IMG/VR virus record: IMGVR_UViG_3300017917_003111
Span: 1-33,499 of that record
Reading direction: 5' to 3' (one strand)
Length of the DNA stretch: 33,499 nt
From: a virus
Positions 12,360 through 20,108 of this stretch are shown here, in pieces. Position numbers and translations under genes: made by a program. The notes under the pieces were generated by a model that worked only from the letters and a program-made list of their open reading frames with translations, was not told the origin of the DNA and searched no databases. Position 1 is the stretch's first letter. Each line of letters begins with the position of its first letter.

Positions 12360-14261
12360 ATGTCAAAGATCATCGGTATCGACTTAGGTACCACAAACTC
12401 ATGCGTAGCCGTTATTGAAAACGGAACCCCCAAAGTTATTGAAAATTCTGAAGGTGCAAGAACTACTCCTTCTATTGTAGCCTATACTCAGGACGAAGTA
12501 TTGGTAGGTGCGAGTGCCAAAAGACAAGCAGTAACTAATCCAAAAAATACAGTTTATGCAGCCAAGCGTTTAATTGGACGTAAGTTCAAAGAAAAAGCTG
12601 TGCAAAAAGATATTGATCTAATGCCATATCAAATCATCGAAGCCAAGAACGGTGATGCTTGGGTCAAAGCGCAAGACAAAGAATTAGCCCCTCCACAGAT
12701 TAGTGCTGAAGTTCTTCGTAAGATGAAGAAGACTGCGGAAGACTATCTTGGCACAACTGTGACACAGGCAGTCATCACAGTACCTGCTTATTTCAATGAC
12801 CAACAACGTCAAGCTACCAAAGATGCAGGACAAATTGCAGGATTAGAAGTACTGCGTATTATCAACGAACCAACAGCGGCTGCATTGGCCTATGGTGTTG
12901 ACAAGCAAGATAAAAAGGATCGTAAAGTTGCTGTATACGACTTAGGTGGTGGTACATTTGACGTATCAATCATCGAAATCGCCAACGTCGACGGTGACAA
13001 GCAAATCGAAGTTCTTTCTACTAATGGTGACACATTCCTCGGTGGTGAAGACTTTGACCAGCGCATCATGGATTATCTCTGCGAAGAATTTAAGAAAGAA
13101 AATGGTGTAGACCTAACCAAAGATATGTTAGCACTACAGCGTTTAAAAGATGCTGCAGAAAAAGCAAAGATTGAACTTTCTAATAGCAATCAAACTGATG
13201 TAAATCTACCTTATGTTACTGCTGATGCATCTGGTCCAAAACATCTTAACATCAAACTTACTCGTGCTAAACTCGAAAGTTTGGTAGATGAATTAATTCA
13301 ACGTTCATTAGAACCTTGCCGTGTTGCTCTCAAAGATGCAGGTGTTACTGCCGCAGACATCGACGAAGTTATTCTTGTTGGTGGACAGACACGTATGCCT
13401 AAGGTGCAGGAAGCAGTTGAAAAATTGTTTGGCAAAGCACCACGTAAAGACGTTAACCCAGACGAAGCCGTTGCTGTTGGTGCTGCCATTCAAGGTGCTG
13501 TTCTTGGTGGTGATCGCAAAGACGTTCTACTGTTAGACGTTACACCTCTAAGCCTTGGTATTGAAACACTGGGCGGGGTGATGGCTAAGATCATTCAAAA
13601 GAATACAACTATTCCTACTAAAGGACAACAGGTTTTCTCTACAGCAGAAGACAATCAGCCTGCAGTAACTATCAAAGTATTCCAAGGTGAACGTGAACTT
13701 TGCCAACACAATAAATTGTTAGGCGAATTCAATCTCGAAGGTATTGCACCAGCACGTCGTGGTCAGCCACAGATTGAAGTTACCTTTGATATTGATGCTA
13801 ACGGTATCATGCATATTTCTGCCAAAGACAAAGGCACAGGCAAAGAAAATAAAATCACTATCAAATCTGACAGTGGTTTGAGCAAAGAAGAAATCGATAA
13901 GATGATTCAAGAAGCCGAGGCCAACGCCGAAGCAGATAAAAAAGCTCGCGAATTAATTGAAGCACGTAACTCTGCAGAAGCACAAGTTCATCAAGTAAAA
14001 CAAGATCTTGCTGATCACGGTGATAAAATCACAGCAGAACAAAAGAAAGAAATTGAAGATGTAATCGCTGCTGTTGAAGAAGCTGCCAAAGGTAATGATG
14101 CAGAAAAAATTACCGAAGAACTGAACAAGGTGTATCCAGCAATGAAAGCATTGTTGGACGCTAAGTTGGCTCAAGAGCAGGCCACAGCGGGTGCTGAAAC
14201 TGCTCCCCAAGAAGATGTCGTTGATGCTACCTTTACGGAGAAAAAAGACGATGTCAAATAA
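12360..14261 (+). CDS. dnaK: Chaperone DnaK (Hsp70)
   Basis: A 633-residue Hsp70, full length compared with E. coli DnaK (638). The ATPase domain shows [13 protein letters not shown] at the start, [14 protein letters not shown] (about 190), and [13 protein letters not shown] (about 335). The linker [16 protein letters not shown] leads to the substrate-binding domain, and the C terminus VVDATFTEK ends near the usual EEVD-like acidic tail. It refolds proteins with DnaJ and GrpE, neither of which is seen here, so it would rely on host partners. ATG 12360 is chosen because AAGGAG abuts the ATG at 12354 but is 6 bases from 12360. A phage DnaK is unusual. Confidence 0.96.
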   Translation: MSKIIGIDLGTTNSCVAVIENGTPKVIENSEGARTTPSIVAYTQDEVLVGASAKRQAVTNPKNTVYAAKRLIGRKFKEKAVQKDIDLMPYQIIEAKNGDAWVKAQDKELAPPQISAEVLRKMKKTAEDYLGTTVTQAVITVPAYFNDQQRQATKDAGQIAGLEVLRIINEPTAAALAYGVDKQDKKDRKVAVYDLGGGTFDVSIIEIANVDGDKQIEVLSTNGDTFLGGEDFDQRIMDYLCEEFKKENGVDLTKDMLALQRLKDAAEKAKIELSNSNQTDVNLPYVTADASGPKHLNIKLTRAKLESLVDELIQRSLEPCRVALKDAGVTAADIDEVILVGGQTRMPKVQEAVEKLFGKAPRKDVNPDEAVAVGAAIQGAVLGGDRKDVLLLDVTPLSLGIETLGGVMAKIIQKNTTIPTKGQQVFSTAEDNQPAVTIKVFQGERELCQHNKLLGEFNLEGIAPARRGQPQIEVTFDIDANGIMHISAKDKGTGKENKITIKSDSGLSKEEIDKMIQEAEANAEADKKARELIEARNSAEAQVHQVKQDLADHGDKITAEQKKEIEDVIAAVEEAAKGNDAEKITEELNKVYPAMKALLDAKLAQEQATAGAETAPQEDVVDATFTEKKDDVK

Positions 14262-14308
14262 GGTACCTTATAGGGCCTTAATTATTCTTACTTTACAAGG
14301 AGATTAAT

Positions 14309-14746
14309 ATGAATAATGGAATTGCAAGAATAGATGCTTTTAACAGAGCTTTAATTGGATTTGATCAATTGTTTGATCAATTAGAACGTCGTTACGCCAA
14401 CAGCGTGTCTAATAACTATCCACCACACAATATTATCAAAACTGGTGAAAACAATTACGAAATTGAATTGGCAGTAACTGGTTTTGAAAAGCATGAAATT
14501 TCTGTTACTGTAGAAGATAATGTTTTAGTAATCAAAGGACAGTACGGAGAAGTAGACTCTCGCGATAACGTAGAATACGTTTACAGAGGATTGGCTACTC
14601 GCGAGTTCACTAAGGAATTTCCTTTAGCTGAACACATCGAAGTAATCGGTGCAGAAACCAAGAATGGTATGCTAACTGTTAAATTGGTTAGAAACATTCC
14701 AGAATCTGCTAAACCAAAAGTCATTGACATTGTAGAAGTTAAGTAG
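14309..14746 (+). CDS. hsp20: Small heat-shock protein Hsp20 (IbpA-like)
   Basis: A 145-residue alpha-crystallin-domain chaperone. The N terminus (RALIGFDQLFDQLERRYAN) matches IbpA-like proteins, the crystallin core runs from about residue 35 (NNYEIELAVTGFEKHEISVTVEDNVLVIKG) to NGMLTVKLVRNIPE with the A-x-x-x-N-G-x-L signature, and a C-terminal V-I-D-I motif follows. It holds unfolding proteins for DnaK. Hsp20 is common in T4-like cyanophages and relatives. The gene follows dnaK after 47 bases and has nearly the same leader sequence, so the two may be regulated alike. Confidence 0.94.
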   Translation: MNNGIARIDAFNRALIGFDQLFDQLERRYANSVSNNYPPHNIIKTGENNYEIELAVTGFEKHEISVTVEDNVLVIKGQYGEVDSRDNVEYVYRGLATREFTKEFPLAEHIEVIGAETKNGMLTVKLVRNIPESAKPKVIDIVEVK

Positions 14747-14776
14747 TATAATATAAGGGAGGGGAAACTCTCCCTT
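14724..14776 (+). promoter_or_regulatory. clpS promoter with 5'-terminal hairpin
   Basis: TTGACA (14724-14729), 17-base spacer, TATAAT (14747-14752), inside the hsp20 3' end. AAGGGAG (14755-14761) and CTCCCTT (14770-14776) form a 7-bp hairpin at the predicted start of the RNA, upstream of the AGGAGG ribosome-binding site. Confidence 0.85.
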
Positions 14777-14797
14777 AAAATTAACATAGGAGGAATA

Positions 14798-15097
14798 ATG
14801 TCCACAGCACCAACTGTAGAAGAAAAAGTGGTAGTATCATTACAGCCACCTAAACTTTGGAAAGTAGTATTTTTAAACGATGATCAAACTCCTATGGAAT
14901 TGGTAATTGAACTACTGACTAAAATCTTCAAACACACAGAATCTAAAGCCAAAGACATTACTTTAGAAATTCACGAAACAGGCAGCGGTATAGCAGGAAT
15001 TTATCCTTTCGAAATTGCAGAACAGAAAGGCATTGAAGCCACAGGTGTAGCAAGACAGAACGGTTCACCTTTGCGCATACAGGTAGAACAAGAATGA
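14798..15097 (+). CDS. clpS: ClpS, N-end-rule adaptor for ClpAP
   Basis: A 99-residue adaptor. The core KLWKVVFLNDDQTPMELVIELLTKIF matches ClpS, with the Asn-Asp-Asp that binds the N-terminal amine of substrates, and the later IHETGSGIAGIYPFEIAE keeps the conserved His and G-x-Y-P. The N-terminal tail (about 20 residues) that feeds ClpA is present. It redirects host ClpAP to proteins with bulky N-terminal residues. With the tmRNA tag and DnaK/Hsp20 in the window, the phage carries several parts that steer host protein quality control. The stop overlaps the heme oxygenase start as ATGA. Confidence 0.94.
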   Translation: MSTAPTVEEKVVVSLQPPKLWKVVFLNDDQTPMELVIELLTKIFKHTESKAKDITLEIHETGSGIAGIYPFEIAEQKGIEATGVARQNGSPLRIQVEQE

Positions 15098-15657
15098 GTC
15101 TAAGAGAAATTACAAAAGATTTACATGCAGATGCAGAACGCACAGAATTTGCAGGAAAATTACTAAGCGGTAATATCAGCGTAGAAGATTACGCCAACTA
15201 TCTTTATCAAATGGTTTTAATTTACCCAACTATCGAAATGGGTAACAAGATACAAGGTAACTTTGCCAACTTGCCGGACATTGAAAGAACTTGGCCGATC
15301 TATCAAGATTTTATAGAGTTAGCAGGCAAGGACAATCCTAATTATAAATGGTTACCAAGCACCATTGCTTACCATAATTATCTATTAGAGTTGCTAAATG
15401 ATCCAGAACGTAAGCATCTTGTTAAAGCACATCTGTATTGCAGACATATGGGCGACCTGTACGGTGGCCAGATGATTGCCAAGCGTGTACCGGGACAAGG
15501 TAGATTTTATAAATTCAAAGACCCAGAAAAACTCAAAGAACAGATCCGTGCAGAACTTACAGATGATCTTGGAGATGAAGCTCGTGTAGCTTTTGAATGG
15601 GCTATCAAAATCATGAGAGAGCTAAACAATGAGCCAAGTATGGGACACACTAATTGA
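15094..15657 (+). CDS. ho1: Heme oxygenase
   Basis: A 187-residue heme oxygenase that opens heme to biliverdin, CO and iron. The proximal His is His11 in EITKDLHADAERTEF, and the distal helix carries the hallmark GDLYGGQ (residues 120-126) preceded by YCRHM. The length is near the usual 190-240. Phages of cyanobacteria and of some heterotrophs carry heme oxygenase, usually with a bilin reductase. Here the reductase gene follows with a 29-base overlap, so the product is probably passed on. Coupled by ATGA to clpS. Confidence 0.94.
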   Translation: MSLREITKDLHADAERTEFAGKLLSGNISVEDYANYLYQMVLIYPTIEMGNKIQGNFANLPDIERTWPIYQDFIELAGKDNPNYKWLPSTIAYHNYLLELLNDPERKHLVKAHLYCRHMGDLYGGQMIAKRVPGQGRFYKFKDPEKLKEQIRAELTDDLGDEARVAFEWAIKIMRELNNEPSMGHTN

Positions 15658-16309
15658 AATCCAGCATTTACTCGAAACGTCGTTTGAGAAAACTGGAGTC
15701 GAATCCTTCGAGCCTGGAATGGCTCGTTTTAATCAGCCTGGTTGGGTTAATCGTGTATGGACTGGTGATAGGTACCGCCGGGCCCACGTTGATGTCGTTG
15801 ATGCTCGAAGCACTAAAGGACTCTGGATGATGCATTGTTGCATCTTCCCACATATACATAATCCTGCTCCAATTTACGGTTTTGATGTTATAGCTGGTAA
15901 GAATAAAATTACCGGCTGTTTTCACGATTATAGTCCCGCTGGCGATCCAGCTCATCCTATGATTGAATGGTTTGGCAATGAAGTGTCGAAATTAGAATGG
16001 CGCAGAGAGCGTGAACTACCGGACTGGGCACAGCGTATTTTTACCAAACATATGGTAGCTGCGGGTAATGTACAGCAACAAGACGAATTAGATCAAATTT
16101 TTACATTAGCAAGAACTACAATAGATCACTACTTAGACACAGTAGCAGAAACTAATAATACTGCGGCAGATACCACATTTGAGCAGAATTATTATGCTCA
16201 AAATCAGAAGCAAAACCCACATACACCGCGTGTAATGGTCAGTTTAGGGCTTTCTGAAGAGGATGTAAGGGTGTTTATACAGGATTGCCTGTTCCCTGAA
16301 ATACGATAA
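15629..16309 (+). CDS. Ferredoxin-dependent bilin reductase (PcyA/PebS/PcyX family)
   Basis: A 226-residue enzyme that reduces biliverdin with electrons from ferredoxin. The FDBR fold is recognisable: WMMHCCIFPHIHNPAPIYGFDVIAGKNKI, with His69 and Asp86 in the positions of the PcyA catalytic His88 and Asp105, then FHDYSP, and the C-terminal YYAQNQKQNPHTPRVMV...VRVFIQDCLF that matches the Y-x(3)-Q-x(2)-N-x(2)-T signature. Which bilin is made cannot be told from sequence alone; oceanic-phage PebS and PcyX give phycoerythrobilin. It overlaps the heme oxygenase gene by 29 bases. The absence of photosynthesis genes makes the use of the pigment unclear. Confidence 0.92.
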   Translation: MSQVWDTLIEIQHLLETSFEKTGVESFEPGMARFNQPGWVNRVWTGDRYRRAHVDVVDARSTKGLWMMHCCIFPHIHNPAPIYGFDVIAGKNKITGCFHDYSPAGDPAHPMIEWFGNEVSKLEWRRERELPDWAQRIFTKHMVAAGNVQQQDELDQIFTLARTTIDHYLDTVAETNNTAADTTFEQNYYAQNQKQNPHTPRVMVSLGLSEEDVRVFIQDCLFPEIR

Positions 16310-16312
16310 ATA
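16307..16312 (+). promoter_or_regulatory. Probable T4-like late promoter (ATAAATA)
   Basis: CGATAAATATTCGT lies just after the previous stop codon and 6 bases before the ATG of a predicted internal head protein. It fits the T4 late consensus in seven of eight bases. Confidence 0.5.
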
Positions 16313-16317
16313 TTCGT

Positions 16318-17703
16318 ATGCGAGCATTTGAAATACTACACGAAGCAACTCTGAAACCAGGAGTTTTATTTGTACCAAAACACTTGGATTGGAGACCTGC
16401 AGCCTTTTTACAAAAACTTAAAGATCGAACACCGTTCGTAGATCCAGAAGGAAATCAATACATTCCAGCACCTGGAGAATTCAAGAGATTAAAGCCGATC
16501 GTCGATGCGGCAGTAAAAGCAAGATTAGAAAATCCCAAAGCTCCAGTACCAAGTATCATATTAAACACAGAAGATGGTAAACAAATTCCATTAAGTAATT
16601 TAGAAAAAGCAGATCTTCAAACAGCTAAAGGTCAAGCAACAACCAAAGTCAATGTACAGCCGATTGGAATTGGCATAGCAGGTCCTAAAGTAGATAAAAA
16701 GACTTCAGCTGAAGACGAAATTAAACAAGCATTAGCACAAAATAAAGCTATTTCAGCACAGAATTTACACAATGTCGTACTGACAAATAAAGTATTAGAT
16801 AGCGCAGGAAACTTAGGAGTTGCAATTAAAAAAGCGACCTCGGATATAGTTGCAGGCTCAGTACCTATAGTCAAAGAATACGATGAAAAAACACAGAAAG
16901 TTATGGCTATAGATGCTGGAGAATATCTTGGAATTTTACAAATGGTTCATGATACAGCAGAGTTTCCAAAAAAGGCAGAATTTTTAAAATTTTTAAACAC
17001 TGCTGATCTCAATAACCTAATGGTAATTTTTCCAGGAGCACAAAACTCTCAAATACAAGATAGTTACGGTGTACAAAATAATCAAACTGGTCATACTATA
17101 ATGATTAGCAGCAAAGGTGGCAAAGGCGGAACAGCAGTTGGGGCAGCACCATCTCTTAGCGGATTAAAAATTCCTGAAAGAATGCTCGCTAAGGTAAAAC
17201 CTGGAAGCGGTGTCGACTTTATTAGACTCATGCAGAGTAAGTCTACAATTATGCAACCTTTTTATGCTTTGAATTTTTTACAACAATATTATCCTAACAC
17301 AGTTCCCGATCTTTATAAAAACTTAGTTCCTTTTACCGATGAAGACCTAACTATGATTTCTAATAATATCAAAGGAAAAGGACCATTACCTAAAAAATAT
17401 AATAATGTTTTAAAATCGAGAAATATCGCAGCCAGAGCCACAGCTGGTGGAATTTTATTTTATTGTGCAGCTAAAGATTTAGTAGAAACATTTAATAAAA
17501 ATACACCAATTCCTGACTTCAGACAGGCTGTATTAGAAATTCTTGATGAAAACTTTGTACAGATATTCTCAAGAATAGTGGGCGGAAAACTAATTGCCAA
17601 AGTACTATGGCCTGGCAAAATAGATGGTAATGTTTCTTTGTGGACCAAAGCTGAAGCATCAACGCCCAGCAAACAAGGACTAAGTTTCAAAGTCACTGAT
17701 TAA
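16318..17703 (+). CDS. Probable internal capsid protein with cleavable propeptide
   Basis: A 461-residue protein without a named domain. It begins MRAFEILHEATLKP, which looks like the capsid-targeting sequence of T4 internal proteins (short amphipathic segment ending in L-x-E); the expected gp21 prohead protease cut is after Glu9 in LHE|A. The rest is Lys/Ala/Gln-rich with a central globular part (about 230-460) containing VKPGSGVDFIRLMQSKSTIMQPFYALNFLQQYY and a C-terminal ... KVLWPGKIDGN. Low-complexity Gly/Lys stretch SSKGGKGGTAVGAAPS is near residue 265. A late-type promoter precedes it. If right, it is packed in the head and injected with the DNA. Function otherwise unknown. Confidence 0.7.
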   Translation: MRAFEILHEATLKPGVLFVPKHLDWRPAAFLQKLKDRTPFVDPEGNQYIPAPGEFKRLKPIVDAAVKARLENPKAPVPSIILNTEDGKQIPLSNLEKADLQTAKGQATTKVNVQPIGIGIAGPKVDKKTSAEDEIKQALAQNKAISAQNLHNVVLTNKVLDSAGNLGVAIKKATSDIVAGSVPIVKEYDEKTQKVMAIDAGEYLGILQMVHDTAEFPKKAEFLKFLNTADLNNLMVIFPGAQNSQIQDSYGVQNNQTGHTIMISSKGGKGGTAVGAAPSLSGLKIPERMLAKVKPGSGVDFIRLMQSKSTIMQPFYALNFLQQYYPNTVPDLYKNLVPFTDEDLTMISNNIKGKGPLPKKYNNVLKSRNIAARATAGGILFYCAAKDLVETFNKNTPIPDFRQAVLEILDENFVQIFSRIVGGKLIAKVLWPGKIDGNVSLWTKAEASTPSKQGLSFKVTD

Positions 17704-17738
17704 TTTTATTAGCACATAATCTTCAGTAAATTCGCTCT

Positions 17739-17768
17739 TAAATACTAATACCGAGTACCGGGAGCGAA
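17739..17768 (+). promoter_or_regulatory. Late-promoter-like motif and leader shared with the gene at 22621
   Basis: CTCTTAAATACTAATAC is followed by ACCGGGAGCGAA (17757-17768). The 12-mer recurs exactly at 22603-22614 with CTCTAAATATTATTAC before it. The TAAATA cores are 18 and 16 bases from the 12-mer. The GGGAG within it can act as ribosome-binding site. Confidence 0.55.
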
Positions 17769-17772
17769 TAGT

Positions 17773-18213
17773 ATGAAAAAAGTATTAGTATTATTATCAG
17801 TCGTGCCATCATTGGCATTTACTGCTCCTTTGAACGACTTTCAATTCAAAAGCCCAAGTTTTAGTGGTATAGGGTACGGAGCACATGTTCTTACCATAGA
17901 GAATCAAGAAGCCACTCGTAGAAAAGCCGCAGAAGATAAAATTCAAGCTGAATTAGAAAAGGCTAAAAACGAAGCTAAAAATACCAACATCGCCAAGTTC
18001 ATGAACAACTTGGAATCAAGAATCTACGCACAGATAAGTCAAAACCTGGCCACAGCTATGTTTGCCAGTGGAGGTGCTACCAGTGGTACTTTAAACTTCG
18101 AAGGTAACACAATTTTTTGGAATAGAGATAGTTCTGCCATATATTTGACTGTGACGGATACTGTAGGTTCGCAAACACAAATTACTATACCGTTAGGCAG
18201 TTTCCAATTCTAA
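17773..18213 (+). CDS. csgF: CsgF-like curli assembly protein
   Basis: A 146-residue exported protein. Signal peptide about residues 1-17 (VLLSVVPSLAFTA). The mature start, FQFKSPSFSGIGYGAHVLTIENQE, matches the N terminus of CsgF that plugs into the CsgG pore (E. coli FQFRNPNFGG). A helical middle (about 45-75) is followed by ESRIYAQISQNLATAMF and the beta-rich end GNTIFWNRDSSAIYLTVTD, as in CsgF. It would cap the CsgG channel and help anchor the curli nucleator. It is followed by csgG after 1 base. It starts a likely operon through 22555. Confidence 0.87.
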   Translation: MKKVLVLLSVVPSLAFTAPLNDFQFKSPSFSGIGYGAHVLTIENQEATRRKAAEDKIQAELEKAKNEAKNTNIAKFMNNLESRIYAQISQNLATAMFASGGATSGTLNFEGNTIFWNRDSSAIYLTVTDTVGSQTQITIPLGSFQF

Positions 18214-18214
18214 A

Positions 18215-19315
18215 ATGATTAAGACCGCTATAGCTCTTCTTGCAGTAACAATGTTAGGAGGATGTGCTGTACTCCAGAGTACCGGTGTGACAGAAACAAT
18301 GCCTAAAGTTACCAAGAACATGATGCAGAAAGAGTTTGATGCTATTCCTCCACCTGCCGCTGGTAAGCCCGTGAGTGTGGCTGTGTATAGTTTTCAAGAT
18401 AAAACAGGTCAGCGCAGACCACAGGGCAATGTGGCCAGTTTAAGCATGGCAGTTACACAAGGTGCAGAAACATTTTTAATCAAAGCTCTACAGGATGTAG
18501 GTCGTGGACAATGGTTTGAAGTAGTAGAACGAGTAGGCATTGACAATTTGACCAAAGAGCGATTGATCATTCGTCAGATGCGTGAAGCCTACGAAGGTAA
18601 CAATGCCAGACAGCTATTGCCCATGCAATTCGCAGGTATGATCGTAGAAGGCGGTATTATTGGTTACGACAGCAGCACTTCCTCTGGGGGCATAGGACAG
18701 AGAATATTCGGCATAGGCAAACAGACACAGTGGTCAACTGATACTGTTACAATTAGTTTAAGAGCGGTGAGTGTTAACACTGGCAAAGTTTTGATGAGTG
18801 TCACTGTGCAGAAAACAATATTAAGTTCTGCAGATTCAGTGACAGCGTTTAAGTTTTTTGACAAAGGCACACAGGCATTTGAAGCAGAAGCAGGATTAAC
18901 CATAAACGAGCCAGGAACCTATGCTGTAAAATCAGCTATAGAAATGGCTGTGGTAGAATTAATCAAAGAAGGAGAGCGTAAAGGTGTATGGAAATTCAAA
19001 TCAGATGATCCAACTCCTGCGCCACAGATTCAACCTCAAGTAGAAGCTGTGCCTCCTACAAAAGAAGAAGTCAAATCCGAACCCATACAACAAAAAGAAC
19101 AAAAAGAAATTGTAGTGGGCAAGGTCGTGGATTGGAGCAATCTGCGTAAATCAAGAAGTGCTAACAGTGAACGAGTAGTTAGCGTTGCACCTGATACTGA
19201 AGTAGAAGTTTTACAAAGTCAAGGTGAATATCATTTAGTTAGAACTGAAGGAAAAGAGGGATGGATCCATAAAAGAAACATTAAGGTGCAGACTGCACCA
19301 AGGAGCGGAAAATGA
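18215..19315 (+). CDS. csgG: CsgG-family outer-membrane secretion lipoprotein with C-terminal SH3 domain
   Basis: A 366-residue lipoprotein. The lipobox is MLGGCAVLQ (Cys16). The CsgG domain spans about residues 30-265: VSVAVYSFQDKTGQRRP, RGQWFEVVERVGIDNLTKERLIIRQ, FAGMIVEGGIIGYDS, the TQWSTDTVTISLRAV barrel strands, and ELIKEGERKGVWKF at the end. CsgG forms the nonameric pore that exports curli subunits. A Pro/Gln/Glu linker (about 268-300) then leads to an SH3-like domain with NLRKSRSANSERVVSVAPDTEVEVL and EGWIHKRNIKV. E. coli CsgG lacks this domain. The SH3 part may bind peptidoglycan. The stop overlaps the next gene by 4 bases. Confidence 0.9.
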   Translation: MIKTAIALLAVTMLGGCAVLQSTGVTETMPKVTKNMMQKEFDAIPPPAAGKPVSVAVYSFQDKTGQRRPQGNVASLSMAVTQGAETFLIKALQDVGRGQWFEVVERVGIDNLTKERLIIRQMREAYEGNNARQLLPMQFAGMIVEGGIIGYDSSTSSGGIGQRIFGIGKQTQWSTDTVTISLRAVSVNTGKVLMSVTVQKTILSSADSVTAFKFFDKGTQAFEAEAGLTINEPGTYAVKSAIEMAVVELIKEGERKGVWKFKSDDPTPAPQIQPQVEAVPPTKEEVKSEPIQQKEQKEIVVGKVVDWSNLRKSRSANSERVVSVAPDTEVEVLQSQGEYHLVRTEGKEGWIHKRNIKVQTAPRSGK

Positions 19316-20100
19316 AAAAGAAACACTACATTATAGCCACTGCCATAGCGGTTATGTTTGTAGGATCAAAAGCGTGGGCCACTGACAACAGCATTTACAT
19401 CGAACAAGCCGGTGATAATGCTACTGTGTCTGTCACACAAGACGGTGCAGGCAATCGAGTTAGAGGCATACAGGGAGTAGGTACTGGTAACACAACACCT
19501 GCTCGTATAACTGGCGACGGTGTCACAGTTGACATTACACAAGTTGGTGCAGGTAATACATTAAACTTGGGTATGAATACTACCACTGCTGCTGGCGCAA
19601 GTCCTACAAGTGTAACTTATAATGTGTCAGGAGGTAACAACACTGGTACCATTAATTTAAATAACTCAGGAACTGGAACTAACGCCAGCACTGCTCTAAG
19701 TATCACACAGAGCGGAGGCGGAAACACTTCCAACGTTAATATACTTGGTAGCCAGAATACAGCCACAGTAAATCAAAGTGGAGGTAACGCATCATTTACT
19801 ACCACAGTAAATGCTGACGAAACCACTCAGACTGTCAATACCAGCGGAGGTACTGGAAACTCAGTTACTACTAATCTAACCAGCAACAAAGGATCAGTAG
19901 CAGTGACTTTCACAGGAGCTTCTAATACTGCTAATATAACTCAAAGCGGAACAGCCGGCGTCACTGGACACTCAACGACCATTAATGCCAACGGTTCCAG
20001 CAATAGTTATACTGTGCAACAGGGAGGTACTATTGATACTACTGTGAATATCCAAACCACAGGATCAGGAAATACATTTAGTATAAACACACATAACTAA
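19312..20100 (+). CDS. Curlin-repeat (CsgA/CsgB-like) protein
   Basis: A 262-residue secreted protein. A signal peptide (IIATAIAVMFVGSKAWA) is followed by DNSIYIEQAGDNATVSVTQ, DGAGNRVRGIQG: the curlin pattern with N-x-x-x-x-Q-x-G. Imperfect repeats of the strand-turn-strand type with Q-x-G-x-N, Q-S-G-G-N and T-Q-S-G continue to the end (for example ITQVGAGNTLN, ITQSGGGNTSN, VNQSGGNASF, ITQSGTAGVT). Composition is dominated by Thr, Asn, Gly and Ser. It should polymerise as an amyloid fibre after export through CsgG. The repeats are less regular than in E. coli CsgA, so nucleator or fibre roles cannot be told apart. Confidence 0.88.
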   Translation: MKKKHYIIATAIAVMFVGSKAWATDNSIYIEQAGDNATVSVTQDGAGNRVRGIQGVGTGNTTPARITGDGVTVDITQVGAGNTLNLGMNTTTAAGASPTSVTYNVSGGNNTGTINLNNSGTGTNASTALSITQSGGGNTSNVNILGSQNTATVNQSGGNASFTTTVNADETTQTVNTSGGTGNSVTTNLTSNKGSVAVTFTGASNTANITQSGTAGVTGHSTTINANGSSNSYTVQQGGTIDTTVNIQTTGSGNTFSINTHN

Positions 20101-20108
20101 GGTGGACA

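Noticed and set aside
13298-14210. Several minus-strand frames across dnaK.
   Set aside because: They are shadows of a strongly conserved plus-strand gene and have no ribosome-binding sites or recognisable products.
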